The translations under genes and the position numbers were made by a program. The notes under the pieces are model-generated. The model saw only the letters and a program-made list of their open reading frames with translations. It was not told the DNA's origin and searched no databases. From Lachnospiraceae bacterium (lineage in GTDB: Bacteria; Bacillota; Clostridia; Lachnospirales; Lachnospiraceae): a DNA stretch of 53,599 bases. The stretch lies in the NCBI GenBank assembly GCA_030537145.1, contig JAUNON010000002.1, positions 66,916 to 120,514 on the forward strand, written 5' to 3'. Shown in pieces: positions 8,464 to 16,966 of this stretch (the stretch's first letter is position 1; every line of letters begins with the position of its first letter).

Positions 8464-9636
8464 TCAATCCTTCCCTCCGTTTACATGATTTACCCATTCC
8501 CAGGCAAACAGCATCAGCAATGTAAAAAACAGCAGGTAGCAAGGATACAGCCGTATCGTAATATGCTGTGCCAGTATTCCGAAGAAAGGCGGCATCAGAG
8601 TGCTTCCAATATAAGCGCAGGCAATCTGAAAGCCCATAATTGACTGAGAATTTTCTGCTCCGAAATGCTTCGGCGTAGAATGAATGATGCTGGGATAAAT
8701 TGGTGCGCAGCCCAGACCAATCAAAATCAGGCCGGCCGGAACCATCCCGTTTCCTCCCGAAAGCGCCAGCACTGCCAGTCCCGCCAAAATCAGCCCTTCT
8801 CCCAGGCGCACCATTTTTTTATCTCCGATCCACTCGGTGATGAATCCGCTGATCAGACGCCCCAGCGTAATTCCCAGATAAAACAGAGCAGTGAAGGAGG
8901 CCGCCTTCTTGGAATCAATCCCCTTCTGCAAAACCATATAACTGCTGGCCCAAAGCCCTGCAGTGGACTCCAGCGCACAGTAACAGAAAAAGGTAATCAG
9001 AACCGCCCTGGCTCCCGGCAGCGAAAAGATCTGCCCTACCGTCAGACCGCTCCTTCTTTCTTCCGGGTCCTTTTCCATCTGCCCATGCTGCTCTCCCCGC
9101 CACAAAGGCAGTGAAAAAAACAAGGCCGTGGTCAGAATGATCTGAATAATCCCGATCATCTGATATCCGGAGGTCCAGCTTAACCCTTCCGCCAGACATT
9201 TTCCCATAATGAAGGGACTGATGGTAGCACCAACTCCCCAAAAGCAATGCAGCCAGCTCATATGTCTGGATTTGTAATGAAGCGCCACATAATTATTCAG
9301 GCAGGAATCCACGCCGCCCGCCCCAAGTCCATAAGGCACAGCCCACAGGCAAAGGTGCCAGAATCTGCGGGACATGGAAAAACCCATCAGCGCCAGTGCG
9401 GTAGTTCCCACACTGATCACCGTCACCTTGCCTGTGCCCAGCCTGCGCACCATCCTTCCGCTAAACAGGCTGGACACAATAGTTCCCACAGAAATGATCG
9501 TGCTGATCACACCGGCCCAGGAAACGGAGGCTTCCAGATCCCGGCTCATCACGGGCCAGGCAGAGCCCAGCAGGGAATCCGGAAGTCCCAGACTAATAAA
9601 TGCAACATAGATTATGATAAGTAAAATCGAAGCCAT
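8464..9636 (-). CDS. Major facilitator superfamily transporter
   Basis: A 390-residue protein with about 12 hydrophobic segments and the MFS loop motif GRMVRRLGTGKV (about 60-71). The acidic residue in AVPYGLGAGGVDSCLNNYVA and the N-terminal SLGLPDSLLGSAWPVM pattern are like the FucP-type and related MFS groups. The substrate cannot be told from sequence. GGAGAAGAGG precedes the ATG. This is the first gene of the operon with sfsA and azlCD, driven by the promoter at 9682-9710. Confidence 0.9.
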   Translation of the reverse strand: MASILLIIIYVAFISLGLPDSLLGSAWPVMSRDLEASVSWAGVISTIISVGTIVSSLFSGRMVRRLGTGKVTVISVGTTALALMGFSMSRRFWHLCLWAVPYGLGAGGVDSCLNNYVALHYKSRHMSWLHCFWGVGATISPFIMGKCLAEGLSWTSGYQMIGIIQIILTTALFFSLPLWRGEQHGQMEKDPEERRSGLTVGQIFSLPGARAVLITFFCYCALESTAGLWASSYMVLQKGIDSKKAASFTALFYLGITLGRLISGFITEWIGDKKMVRLGEGLILAGLAVLALSGGNGMVPAGLILIGLGCAPIYPSIIHSTPKHFGAENSQSIMGFQIACAYIGSTLMPPFFGILAQHITIRLYPCYLLFFTLLMLFAWEWVNHVNGGKD

Positions 9637-9681
9637 ATCCTCTTCTCCATTCAGCCTTTTTGAAGCATCAAATTATTACCT

Positions 9682-9710
9682 ATCATAATATTCTTTGCCG
9701 CTTATGTCAA
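9682..9710 (-). promoter_or_regulatory. Sigma-A promoter of the MFS-sfsA-azlCD operon
   Basis: On the minus strand: TTGACA at 9710-9705, a 17-base spacer, and TATGAT at 9687-9682. The -35 box directly abuts the stop codon of the upstream DUF4179 gene, so this operon can be transcribed separately from the ECF sigma operon. Confidence 0.8.
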
Positions 9711-11141
9711 TCATTGAGCATCCGGTATTTCCACAGTCTCATGATACAGGCAGGTCTCATTGCAGAGCTCCCGGAACGTTCTGCCGTCCTCCAGCGTTTC
9801 TCCCTTCTGCAATCCGCCCGGCTTGCTCCAATAATATCCTTTAATCTCATCCAGCCATTTATTCTCATCAAACAGATACACATCCACCGTAGAAACATCA
9901 TGGTTTCCTACCGCAACCGTATTCACTACGCCGCCGTAGCCGCCCGTCTGCATCAGCAGCCCGTCCGCATCCAGTATCACCGGGAAGTAGATGTCGTTTC
10001 CTTCCTCCGGCAGAGTCGGATACAGGGTGATTTCAAACGGAGTCTTTACAATTTTTTCCATACCGGCGCCATTCTCATTGACCGTCCCGATATCCACCGT
10101 TACACAGCCCTCCGTGCTCTGGCTTACCTCCAACTCAAAGCTCCAGGGACCGTCATACCAGTAATTCTCATGCTCATTGGGGAATACATTCCAGGAGGGA
10201 TCCTTTTCGTCCTCTTTCTTCATATATTCCATCCACTCCTCATCGGAAAGAGCCAGCCGTTCTTCTGCAGACAGCTCGAATTCTCTTATATCCGGATTGG
10301 CCAGGTCCCCGATGATCTGTTCCAGGGTAAGATCGAGGGAAAAGCTGTCCGGGATGGGAACCTTTTCCACATACTGTGCCATCAAGGAATCGTCAGTCAG
10401 CGTTTCTCCCTCCGCCTCAGCAGCAGCCACCTTCTCTTCCCATGCAGCCAGATCCGAATTTTTGGTGTTCAGATCGATTCGAATCAACCCCGCAAAGGTA
10501 CATTCATCAATAAAATCCCCCTGCAGATACACCAGATCCTGCTGTTTTGACGGGTTGAAGCTGTAGTTTTCCTCTATTTTGCAGGCCAGTATCGGAATGC
10601 TCCCGACCTCTGAATTCTCGTTGCGCATTGTTTCCGGGAAGGGTTCTTTTGACTTTAATACCATCGTAAGATTCAGTGCCTGTCCGTTGCAGTACACTTC
10701 TGACAAGGTCACTGACATATCTCCCACTGTTTTCGTATACCGGGTATCGGAAACGGATGCCATTTCCGTCTGTCCGTCCGCCTCCTGCATCGACGGATCT
10801 GTGGTGCCTGCATTTCCCGCTTCACCGGTTTCCTTCTCTCCGGCCTGCGTTTCCGCTTCCGTTTCCAGCGGTGTGCCTACCTGGCTGTAGTCCCCCGGAT
10901 ATCCAAACTTATCCTGCATCTGTGCAAAGATATTGCCGATTAAAGGAATCTGGGAAGCCCAGGCAGGATTGGTAATACCGACAACCGCCACTCCCATGAA
11001 GCAGGCTGCCGCCGTACTGACGCCGATCACGCTCCGTCTGATGCGCTTCACCCTCTGCTCCCGATAAAGGATATCCATCTTCTGCTCCACTACTTTATTC
11101 AATTTTTCCGGTACAGGTATCTGATCATGATTAATTTGCAT
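9711..11141 (-). CDS. DUF4179 domain protein, likely ECF anti-sigma/sensor
   Basis: A 476-residue single-pass membrane protein. Residues 1-35 are charged and cytoplasmic, residues about 36-62 (RSVIGVSTAAACFMGVAVV) form one membrane segment, and about 400 residues lie outside the cell. The N-terminal part matches the DUF4179 arrangement, including the NPAWASQIPLIGNIF segment after the membrane span. An acidic, serine/threonine-rich linker (about 95-145) precedes the outer domain. Its start overlaps the upstream ECF sigma gene by 11 bases, with GGAGG as ribosome site. By analogy with such pairs it should hold or tune the sigma factor in response to an envelope signal. The signal is unknown. Confidence 0.85.
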   Translation of the reverse strand: MQINHDQIPVPEKLNKVVEQKMDILYREQRVKRIRRSVIGVSTAAACFMGVAVVGITNPAWASQIPLIGNIFAQMQDKFGYPGDYSQVGTPLETEAETQAGEKETGEAGNAGTTDPSMQEADGQTEMASVSDTRYTKTVGDMSVTLSEVYCNGQALNLTMVLKSKEPFPETMRNENSEVGSIPILACKIEENYSFNPSKQQDLVYLQGDFIDECTFAGLIRIDLNTKNSDLAAWEEKVAAAEAEGETLTDDSLMAQYVEKVPIPDSFSLDLTLEQIIGDLANPDIREFELSAEERLALSDEEWMEYMKKEDEKDPSWNVFPNEHENYWYDGPWSFELEVSQSTEGCVTVDIGTVNENGAGMEKIVKTPFEITLYPTLPEEGNDIYFPVILDADGLLMQTGGYGGVVNTVAVGNHDVSTVDVYLFDENKWLDEIKGYYWSKPGGLQKGETLEDGRTFRELCNETCLYHETVEIPDAQ

Positions 11142-11664
11142 ATTGATAATCCTCCTTCAAATAGTTCCGAAGCTCCTCCTTCGCTCTGCTCAGATAAGCC
11201 TTGACAGAGCCTTCCGGAATTTCCATTGCATAAGATATTTCACTGATCTTCATTTCCTCAAAATATTTCAGTATGATCACAGAACGGTACTTATCCGGAA
11301 GCTGATCAATGGCCTCATACAGATCCCATTTTTCTTCCGGCGAAATGCCCTTCACCGGAGCCGGCATCTGTATCTGTCCGTAATCCTCCATAGGCACTAC
11401 CTTCCGCAGATGATCCTTTGCCGCATTGATCAGAATCCTGGTGATCCAGGTTTTAAAATATTCCGGCTGATTCAGGGTATGTATCTTCCGAAATCCGCTC
11501 AGAATACAGTCTCCCACAATATCCAGCGCCGTATCCTCATTCTTTACATACAGAAATGCGGTCCGGTACAGATAGGTCTTATACTCTTCCATCAGCCTTC
11601 CATATGCTTTCACATTTCCTCTCATTGCCTTTGCGGCAAGCTTTTCCATGGTTGATTTATCCAA
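11131..11664 (-). CDS. ECF (extracytoplasmic function) sigma factor
   Basis: A 177-residue sigma-70 family protein with region 2 (YLYRTAFLYVKNEDTALDIV, about 31-50, then GFRKIHTLNQPEYFKTWITRI) and a region 4 helix-turn-helix (KISEISYAMEIPEGSVKAYL, about 142-161). Regions 1 and 3 are absent, as is normal for the ECF group. It is followed directly by a DUF4179 membrane protein, its presumed regulator. An ECF-type promoter at 11722-11751 suggests it activates its own gene. Confidence 0.93.
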   Translation of the reverse strand: MDKSTMEKLAAKAMRGNVKAYGRLMEEYKTYLYRTAFLYVKNEDTALDIVGDCILSGFRKIHTLNQPEYFKTWITRILINAAKDHLRKVVPMEDYGQIQMPAPVKGISPEEKWDLYEAIDQLPDKYRSVIILKYFEEMKISEISYAMEIPEGSVKAYLSRAKEELRNYLKEDYQYAN

Positions 11665-11721
11665 CGTTTTACCACTCCTTTGCCTTACTTCGAAGTATTC
11701 CGGCTTTTTTCTTTACATACA

Positions 11722-11751
11722 TTAGACGCAGAAAATGAATAAAAGGTTACA
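11722..11751 (-). promoter_or_regulatory. ECF-type autoregulatory promoter of the sigma/DUF4179 operon
   Basis: On the minus strand: TGTAACCT starting at 11751, then CGTCTAA at 11728-11722, with 17 bases between TGTAAC and CGTC. An AAC-type -35 with a CGTC -10 is the general pattern recognised by ECF factors, and no sigma-A promoter is evident here. The transcript would have a leader of about 50 bases before the sigma start. Confidence 0.6.
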
Positions 11752-11841
11752 ATTTTAGAAATACTGTAATTATTTGAAACCGGTCAAAGCACTTGCTGCC
11801 AGGACCGCAAAAACAATACGTATCCCAGGAGGATCTTACCC

Positions 11842-12045
11842 TTGAAAGAGACAGAAAATACAAAAAAGAAAACCACCGAATGCAGCGACGAATTCGACCT
11901 GCAGGCCTGCTCCGCCATGGACTGCACCGGTCTGGTTCCATCGCCTCCCCGATCCGAAGCCGAATTAGACAGCTACGAGGAGCTTTACCCCTTCCTCGCA
12001 AAAGCGCTCCCTGTCTCTTCGAAATCGGAGAACAGCGATTCATAG
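11842..12045 (+). CDS. Small conserved-looking protein with a CSAMDCTGL motif
   Basis: A 67-residue protein starting with TTG at 11842; AGGAGG at 11827-11832 gives an ideal 9-base spacing, which strongly supports translation. It has a lysine-rich start, a core with two cysteines (QACSAMDCTGLVPSPP, about 21-36; a third cysteine lies at about 14), and an acidic, aromatic segment (AELDSYEELYPFL). There is no signal peptide or membrane segment. I do not recognise a named family, though the core looks like short conserved peptides of Lachnospiraceae. It is the only plus-strand gene between the ECF operon and argS, and a hairpin terminator follows at 12077-12129. Function unknown. Confidence 0.6.
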   Translation: MKETENTKKKTTECSDEFDLQACSAMDCTGLVPSPPRSEAELDSYEELYPFLAKALPVSSKSENSDS

Positions 12046-12076
12046 GACAGTTCCGCAAAATCGGAGAATCAAAAAA

Positions 12077-12129
12077 GGCTGCCGCAAAATCCAATTTGCA
12101 ACGTTCTGCTTTTGGATTCTGCGGCAGCC
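12077..12129. terminator. Bidirectional terminator derived from the palindromic repeat family (copy A)
   Basis: Arms GGCTGCCGCAAAATCCAA (12077-12094) and TTGGATTCTGCGGCAGCC (12112-12129) pair with one mismatch. The stem is flanked by AAAAAA on the left and CCGCCTTTTT on the right, so it can end transcription both of argS (minus) and of the small gene at 11842 (plus). The GCCGCAAAATC...ATTTGCAA wording links it to the copies at 23714, 33487 and 36301. Confidence 0.8.
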
Positions 12130-12172
12130 GCCTTTTTATTTCTGTTTCCTCAGCCTGGCCCTGCCTTCGCCG

Positions 12173-13939
12173 TTACATCCGCTCCGGCGCAGAGAAGCCC
12201 AGCACATCGATACAGGTCTCCAGTACCCTCCTGGTCAGCTCCAGCAATGCAATCCAGGCCGCCTGCTGCTCTGTATTTTCTTCCGAAAGAATCTTCGTTT
12301 CATGATAAAAACGATTAAAGGAATTTGCCAGATCATAAATATACGAGCAGATCTTATGCGGTGCAATTTCCTCAAAGGCATTTTCCATCATCTCATTAAA
12401 CTTGCTCAGCTCCAGCATCAGCGCCTTTTCACTTTCATTGGCCGCAAGCCCGATCACACAGCCCTCCACCGTATTTCCGCCGCTGCGGTATTTGTTCAGG
12501 ATGGATTTGATTCTTACGATCGTATAAAGGATGTACGGGCCCGTATTTCCCTCAAAGGAAGTAAACCGGTCAATATCGAAAATATAATCCTTGGAAGCCT
12601 GATTTGACAGATCTCCGTATTTGATGGCCGACAGTCCCACGATCTTAGCAGTAGCCCGGGCCTCTTCGGGATCAATCTCATGGTTGTCCATAATCTTGCG
12701 GAACATTTCCTCTTCAATATCCCGGATCAGGTTTTCCAGGCGCATTACGCCGCCTTCCCGGGTCTTAAACGGCTTTCCATCCTTTCCATTCATGGTGCCG
12801 AAGCCAAGATGGGTCAGTTTTGTGCTCTCTTTTACAATGCCAGCCTTCTTTGCCACACGGAACACCTGAATAAAATGCATCTCCTGCCGCTTATCCGTCA
12901 GATACAGGATCTCATCCGGATCATACAGCTTCCTGCGTTCCACAATGGTAGCCAGGTCCGTAGTGGCATACAGCGAAGCCCCGTCTGATTTCAGAATGAT
13001 GCAGGGCGGAATTTCCTTCGTATCGCTTTCTTCCTTTACATCCACTACCAAAGCGCCCTGGTCCTCATGGGCATAGCCCTCTTCCTTTAGGAAACGCACC
13101 ATATCCGGTATATAGGGCTGAGCGTCAGATTCACCCTTCCACAAGTCAAAATCTACATTCAGCTTTCCGTAATTCTTCTTCAAATCTGCCACAGACACCC
13201 GCATGATGTGATTCCATAAAGCACGGTAGCCCGGCTTCCCCTGCTGCAGCCCGGCAGTCGCTTCCAGAGCCTCATCCCGATATGCTTCGTCCTCCTTGGA
13301 ACGCTTGCTGGCCGCAGGATAAATCTCCTCCAGATCGCTGATGGTAAAGGGTGCCTCCTGAGGATATTCTCCCTGAAAATCCTCCTGGAAGTAAGGCAGG
13401 TCCGGCTGCCGCCTGCGCAGCTCGGTAATAATCAGGCCCATCTGCAGCCCCCAGTCTCCCAGATGCACATCGCCGATTACCTTATGTCCCATGAAACGGC
13501 CCATGCGCTTTAAGCTCTCCCCGATAATCGCAGAGCGCAGATGACCTACATGCAGCGGCTTCGCCACATTCGCCCCGCCATAATCAAGGATGATGGTCTT
13601 GGGGTCAGCAGCCTTCTCCACAGACAGATTCTCATCCGCCTGCATCCTCTGCAGATAACCGGTCAGAAACTCTCTTTTCAGCCTCAGATTAATAAAGCCC
13701 GGATTGACTGCGTTCACTTCCTCAAACACCTGGCTCTTTTGCAGTTGGGCAGCCACCTCATTCGCAATCATAATGGGTGCCTTTTTATATTTTTTCGCTC
13801 CGGCCATTGCGCCGTTGCACTGATACTCACACAAATCAGGCCGGTTTGACAGTGTCACACGCCCCAGGCTCCCGTCATAGCCTGCAGCTTCAAAAGCCTT
13901 CACTGCTTCCTGATTCATCAAATTTAAAATCTGTTCCAT
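12173..13939 (-). CDS. argS: Arginine-tRNA ligase
   Basis: A 588-residue class I aminoacyl-tRNA synthetase that attaches arginine to tRNA-Arg in the cytoplasm. It has the N-terminal Arg-tRNA domain, the HIGH-type motif LHVGHLRS (residues 129-136) after the DYGGANVAKP lead, and the C-terminal DALR anticodon-binding region (NTGPYILYTIVRIKSIL onward, ending GFSAPERM). Length is normal. Transcription comes from the promoter at 14046-14075, with a leader of only about 100 bases and no visible T-box. A strong terminator follows at 12077-12129. Confidence 0.97.
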   Translation of the reverse strand: MEQILNLMNQEAVKAFEAAGYDGSLGRVTLSNRPDLCEYQCNGAMAGAKKYKKAPIMIANEVAAQLQKSQVFEEVNAVNPGFINLRLKREFLTGYLQRMQADENLSVEKAADPKTIILDYGGANVAKPLHVGHLRSAIIGESLKRMGRFMGHKVIGDVHLGDWGLQMGLIITELRRRQPDLPYFQEDFQGEYPQEAPFTISDLEEIYPAASKRSKEDEAYRDEALEATAGLQQGKPGYRALWNHIMRVSVADLKKNYGKLNVDFDLWKGESDAQPYIPDMVRFLKEEGYAHEDQGALVVDVKEESDTKEIPPCIILKSDGASLYATTDLATIVERRKLYDPDEILYLTDKRQEMHFIQVFRVAKKAGIVKESTKLTHLGFGTMNGKDGKPFKTREGGVMRLENLIRDIEEEMFRKIMDNHEIDPEEARATAKIVGLSAIKYGDLSNQASKDYIFDIDRFTSFEGNTGPYILYTIVRIKSILNKYRSGGNTVEGCVIGLAANESEKALMLELSKFNEMMENAFEEIAPHKICSYIYDLANSFNRFYHETKILSEENTEQQAAWIALLELTRRVLETCIDVLGFSAPERM

Positions 13940-14045
13940 CTTTCTATGTCCTTCCTGTCCTTTTCAGCGATCGTCTCACTGCAGATGCCGCCTTCACCGT
14001 GTCTGCCGGATCTTTTCCGCCGCACGGCTCATTACCGGCGCGAAC

Positions 14046-14075
14046 ATTATATCATATATAACCTCTTATCGACAA
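14046..14075 (-). promoter_or_regulatory. Sigma-A promoter of argS
   Basis: On the minus strand: TTGTCG at 14075-14070, an 18-base spacer, and TATAAT at 14051-14046. It lies back to back with the plus-strand promoter of the LUD gene, only 8 bases away. Confidence 0.7.
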
Positions 14076-14083
14076 CTTAGTTT

Positions 14084-14112
14084 TTGACAGCAACTGATAA
14101 ATTTAGTAGAAT
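14084..14112 (+). promoter_or_regulatory. Sigma-A promoter of the LUD gene
   Basis: TTGACA at 14084-14089, a 17-base spacer, and TAGAAT at 14107-14112, about 35 bases before the LUD start. It is divergent from the argS promoter. Confidence 0.8.
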
Positions 14113-14146
14113 ATGATAAAGATTATCCATTGAGAGGAGGATTTCT

Positions 14147-14782
14147 ATGACACCTGTACAGACCTATTATGAAACACTTGCCGCTTCTATGATAAAGAAA
14201 ATGGAAAAGCGGGGCTTCGAAGCCTGGTACTGTCCGGACCGCAGGGAAGCAGTAAAGACTGCCCTGTCTTTGATAAAGGAGGGCTCTACCGTAACCTGGG
14301 GCGGCTCTATGTCCATCCTGGAATCCGGATTGGTTCAGGCGCTGGACCCGGAGAAATATCATATCATTGACCGTTCAAAGGCTGCAACTGCAGAAGAAAA
14401 AAAGGAATGCTACCGCCAGGCCTTTTCTTCTGACTATTATCTTATGAGCACAAATGCCATCACAAAGGACGGCGAATTGGTCAATGTAGACGGCACTGGA
14501 AACCGGGCGGCTGCCCTGGTCTATGGACCGGATCACGTGCTGATCCTGGCCGGAATGAACAAAGTAGAACCGAACCTTCCCGCCGCTATCGACCGGGTGC
14601 ATCATACCGCAGCTCCTGCCAACGCCATCCGCCTTGGACTGCATACTCCCTGCGCTAAGACCGGAAGCTGCGCCGACTGCCTGTCCCCGGATTGTATCTG
14701 TGCGCATACCGTTATTACACGGTATAACCGAATCCCCGGGCGGATCAAGGTGCTGTTAGTGGGAGAGGCTCTGGGCTACTAA
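14147..14782 (+). CDS. LUD domain protein (LutC/YkgG-like)
   Basis: A 211-residue protein of the LUD (lactate utilisation) family, PF02589. The typical features are the GSTVTWGGSMSILESGL segment (about 46-62), STNAITKDGELVNVDGTGNR (about 104-123) and the LILAGMNKV segment (about 138-146). A C-terminal cysteine group, CAKTGSCADCLSPDCIC, begins at about residue 171 and could hold metal or an iron-sulfur cluster. In lactate operons this family works with LutA and LutB, but neither is present here, so lactate oxidation cannot be inferred. AGAGGAGG precedes the ATG. It converges on rarA with only 7 bases between them. Confidence 0.88.
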   Translation: MTPVQTYYETLAASMIKKMEKRGFEAWYCPDRREAVKTALSLIKEGSTVTWGGSMSILESGLVQALDPEKYHIIDRSKAATAEEKKECYRQAFSSDYYLMSTNAITKDGELVNVDGTGNRAAALVYGPDHVLILAGMNKVEPNLPAAIDRVHHTAAPANAIRLGLHTPCAKTGSCADCLSPDCICAHTVITRYNRIPGRIKVLLVGEALGY

Positions 14783-14789
14783 AGACCGT

Positions 14790-16121
14790 TTACTCCTCTG
14801 AAGCATCTTCGCTTTCCTGTATCCAGTCCAGGTATTTCCGGATCTCTCTTTCATATCCCTGCCGGGAGGGCCGGTAGAATTTCACATCCCCCAGCTCTTC
14901 CGGCAGATAGCGCTGCCGGGAAAAGTGCTTCGGAAAATCATGGGCATACTCATAACCGACTCCATGCCCCAGCTTTCCGGAGCCCTTATAGTGAGCATCC
15001 TGCAGGTGAACCGGAATAGAAGCCTTCACGGATCTTACCGATGACTCCGCCTCAAAAATGGCATTTGTAACGGAGTTGCTTTTGGGCGCTGCAGCCACAT
15101 AGATGGCCGCCTGGGCTAAAATCAACTGAGCCTCCGGCAGCCCCACCCGCTCTGCTGCCTGCGCCGCCGCCACTGCCACCTGCAGCGCCTGGGGATCCGC
15201 ATTTCCCACATCCTCAGAAGCACAGATCATAATCCTTCTGGCGATAAATGTGACACTCTCCCCCGCATACAGCATTCGGGCCAGATAATAGACTGTAGCA
15301 TCCGGATCAGACCCCCGCATGCTTTTTATAAATGCCGATATGGTATCATAATGATTATCCCCGGTCTTGTCATAGCGGATCACCCGCTTTTGAATGCATT
15401 CCGAAGCCACCTCCAGGGTAATATGTATGATGCCGTCCCCGCTTCTCTTTGTAGTAAGGATCCCAAGCTCCACTGCGTTCAGCGCCGTCCTGGCATCTCC
15501 GTCGGCCATATCCGCCAAAAAGTCTGCCGCATCCTCATCTATTTCAGCATGGTATGCGCCCATCCCCCGTTTTTCATCCGAAACCGCCCGCTCGATCAGG
15601 ACACGGATATCCTGTTTTTCCAGCGGCTTCAGCTCAAAGATAATGGACCGTGAGATCAATGCGCCGTTCACCTCAAAATAGGGGTTTTCCGTCGTGGCCC
15701 CGATCAGCACGATCGTTCCGTCCTCCACGAAGGGAAGCAGATAATCCTGCTGCCCCTTATGAAACCGGTGTATCTCATCTACAAACAGAATCGTTTTCTT
15801 TCCATACATTCCCAGACGGTCCTTCGCCGCCTGAATAGCCTCTTCCATATCCTTTTTTCCGGCCGATGTTGCGTTGATCTGGGTAAATTCCGAGCTGGTA
15901 GTATTTGCGATCACCTTCGCCAGCGTGGTCTTTCCGGTCCCCGGCGGGCCATAAAAAATAACAGAGCCCAGCTTATCCGCTTTAATCGCCCGGTAAAGCA
16001 GCTTATCCTTCCCGATGATATGCTGCTGCCCCACCACCTCCTCCAGTGTCCTAGGTCTTATCCGGGAGGCCAGCGGAGCTTCCTCCTCCATACTGCTCCT
16101 GGCATATTCAAATAAATCCAT
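14790..16121 (-). CDS. rarA: Replication-associated recombination protein A (RarA/MgsA)
   Basis: A 443-residue clamp-loader-like AAA+ ATPase. Walker A is GPPGTGKT (58-65) and Walker B is ILFVDEIHRF (111-120). It also has sensor 1 GATTEN and the conserved C-terminal region GSDPDATVYYLARMLYAGE and GVGYEYAHDFP that marks RarA. RarA is known to act at stalled replication forks. AGAGGG precedes the ATG. The gene is probably read together with, or just ahead of, nothing else: 43 bases separate it from the deacetylase upstream of it on the same strand. Confidence 0.95.
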   Translation of the reverse strand: MDLFEYARSSMEEEAPLASRIRPRTLEEVVGQQHIIGKDKLLYRAIKADKLGSVIFYGPPGTGKTTLAKVIANTTSSEFTQINATSAGKKDMEEAIQAAKDRLGMYGKKTILFVDEIHRFHKGQQDYLLPFVEDGTIVLIGATTENPYFEVNGALISRSIIFELKPLEKQDIRVLIERAVSDEKRGMGAYHAEIDEDAADFLADMADGDARTALNAVELGILTTKRSGDGIIHITLEVASECIQKRVIRYDKTGDNHYDTISAFIKSMRGSDPDATVYYLARMLYAGESVTFIARRIMICASEDVGNADPQALQVAVAAAQAAERVGLPEAQLILAQAAIYVAAAPKSNSVTNAIFEAESSVRSVKASIPVHLQDAHYKGSGKLGHGVGYEYAHDFPKHFSRQRYLPEELGDVKFYRPSRQGYEREIRKYLDWIQESEDASEE

Positions 16122-16164
16122 GGTTTTTCCCTCTTTTACAAAATTTCAAATCTGTCCTTCCCCA

Positions 16165-16905
16165 TCACGGGGGCAGAATGATCTGATCCACCGTCACAAA
16201 TTCGTAACCCTGCTCCAGCAGCAGATCCACCGCCCGCAAAGCCGCCTCCACCGATGAGGCATAGCAGTCGTGAAACAGAATAATCCCCTGGTCTGCGGCG
16301 CCATCCATTACCTTTTCCACCGTCACCGGTACGTTTTTCGTAGTCCAGTCCCGCGTATCAATATTCCACAAGGCCGGAAGCATGGTCACGTCGTATTCCA
16401 GCGTCTTATTCCAGATACCGAAGGGCGGCCGGATGAATTCCGTACCCTGTCCGGTAATTTTCTCCACCAGCATGCTGGTCTTTTGTATCTCCTCAACTGC
16501 CGTATCATGCTGCAGGCTATCCAGCTTTACATGGTGATACGTATGATTTCCAATCAGATGACCCTCCTGGTTCATACGCTCCAGCAGCTCCTCATTCCCC
16601 TCTATATTCTCTCCCAGCACAAAAAAGGTAGCCGGTATTCCCCTCTCCTTCAGTCCATCCAGCAGCCGGGGGGTATAAACCGAATGCGGCCCGTCGTCAA
16701 AGGTCAGCGCAATCTGCGGTGCCTGCTCCGCCCCGGTATCTGCCTGCTGTGCCGGATCATCCTGCGAGGTCTCGGGCACACCTCCCACTACCGGAACCTC
16801 CTGCACAGGCCGGCGCAGTCCCAGACTGCAGGCCAAAACCAAAGCAGGCATCAGGCCCGCAAACAGCTCCGCCCTTATCCTGCTGTACTTTTTCTTGTCT
16901 GTCAA
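16165..16905 (-). CDS. Polysaccharide deacetylase (NodB domain), membrane-anchored
   Basis: A 246-residue carbohydrate esterase family 4 protein. The five NodB motifs are visible: TFDDGPH (about 69-75), HTYHH (metal histidines), RPPFGIWN, WNIDTRDW and ILFHDC. The metal ligands D, H and H are intact, so it is probably active on peptidoglycan or another N-acetylated glycan outside the cell. An N-terminal hydrophobic stretch (ELFAGLMPALVLACSLGL) serves as signal or anchor. The start is TTG at 16905, supported by GGAG 9 bases upstream. It sits between rarA and a small membrane protein gene, all leftward. Confidence 0.9.
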   Translation of the reverse strand: MTDKKKYSRIRAELFAGLMPALVLACSLGLRRPVQEVPVVGGVPETSQDDPAQQADTGAEQAPQIALTFDDGPHSVYTPRLLDGLKERGIPATFFVLGENIEGNEELLERMNQEGHLIGNHTYHHVKLDSLQHDTAVEEIQKTSMLVEKITGQGTEFIRPPFGIWNKTLEYDVTMLPALWNIDTRDWTTKNVPVTVEKVMDGAADQGIILFHDCYASSVEAALRAVDLLLEQGYEFVTVDQIILPP

Positions 16906-16966
16906 ACCAACCGATCTCCGTCCTTTGCTCTTTTCATTATTTATGTTGGTTCCGGACGTATCATGC

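Noticed and set aside
13940..14045. A T-box riboswitch upstream of argS.
   Set aside because: The leader is only about 100 bases and neither the conserved T-box sequence nor an antiterminator pair is visible.
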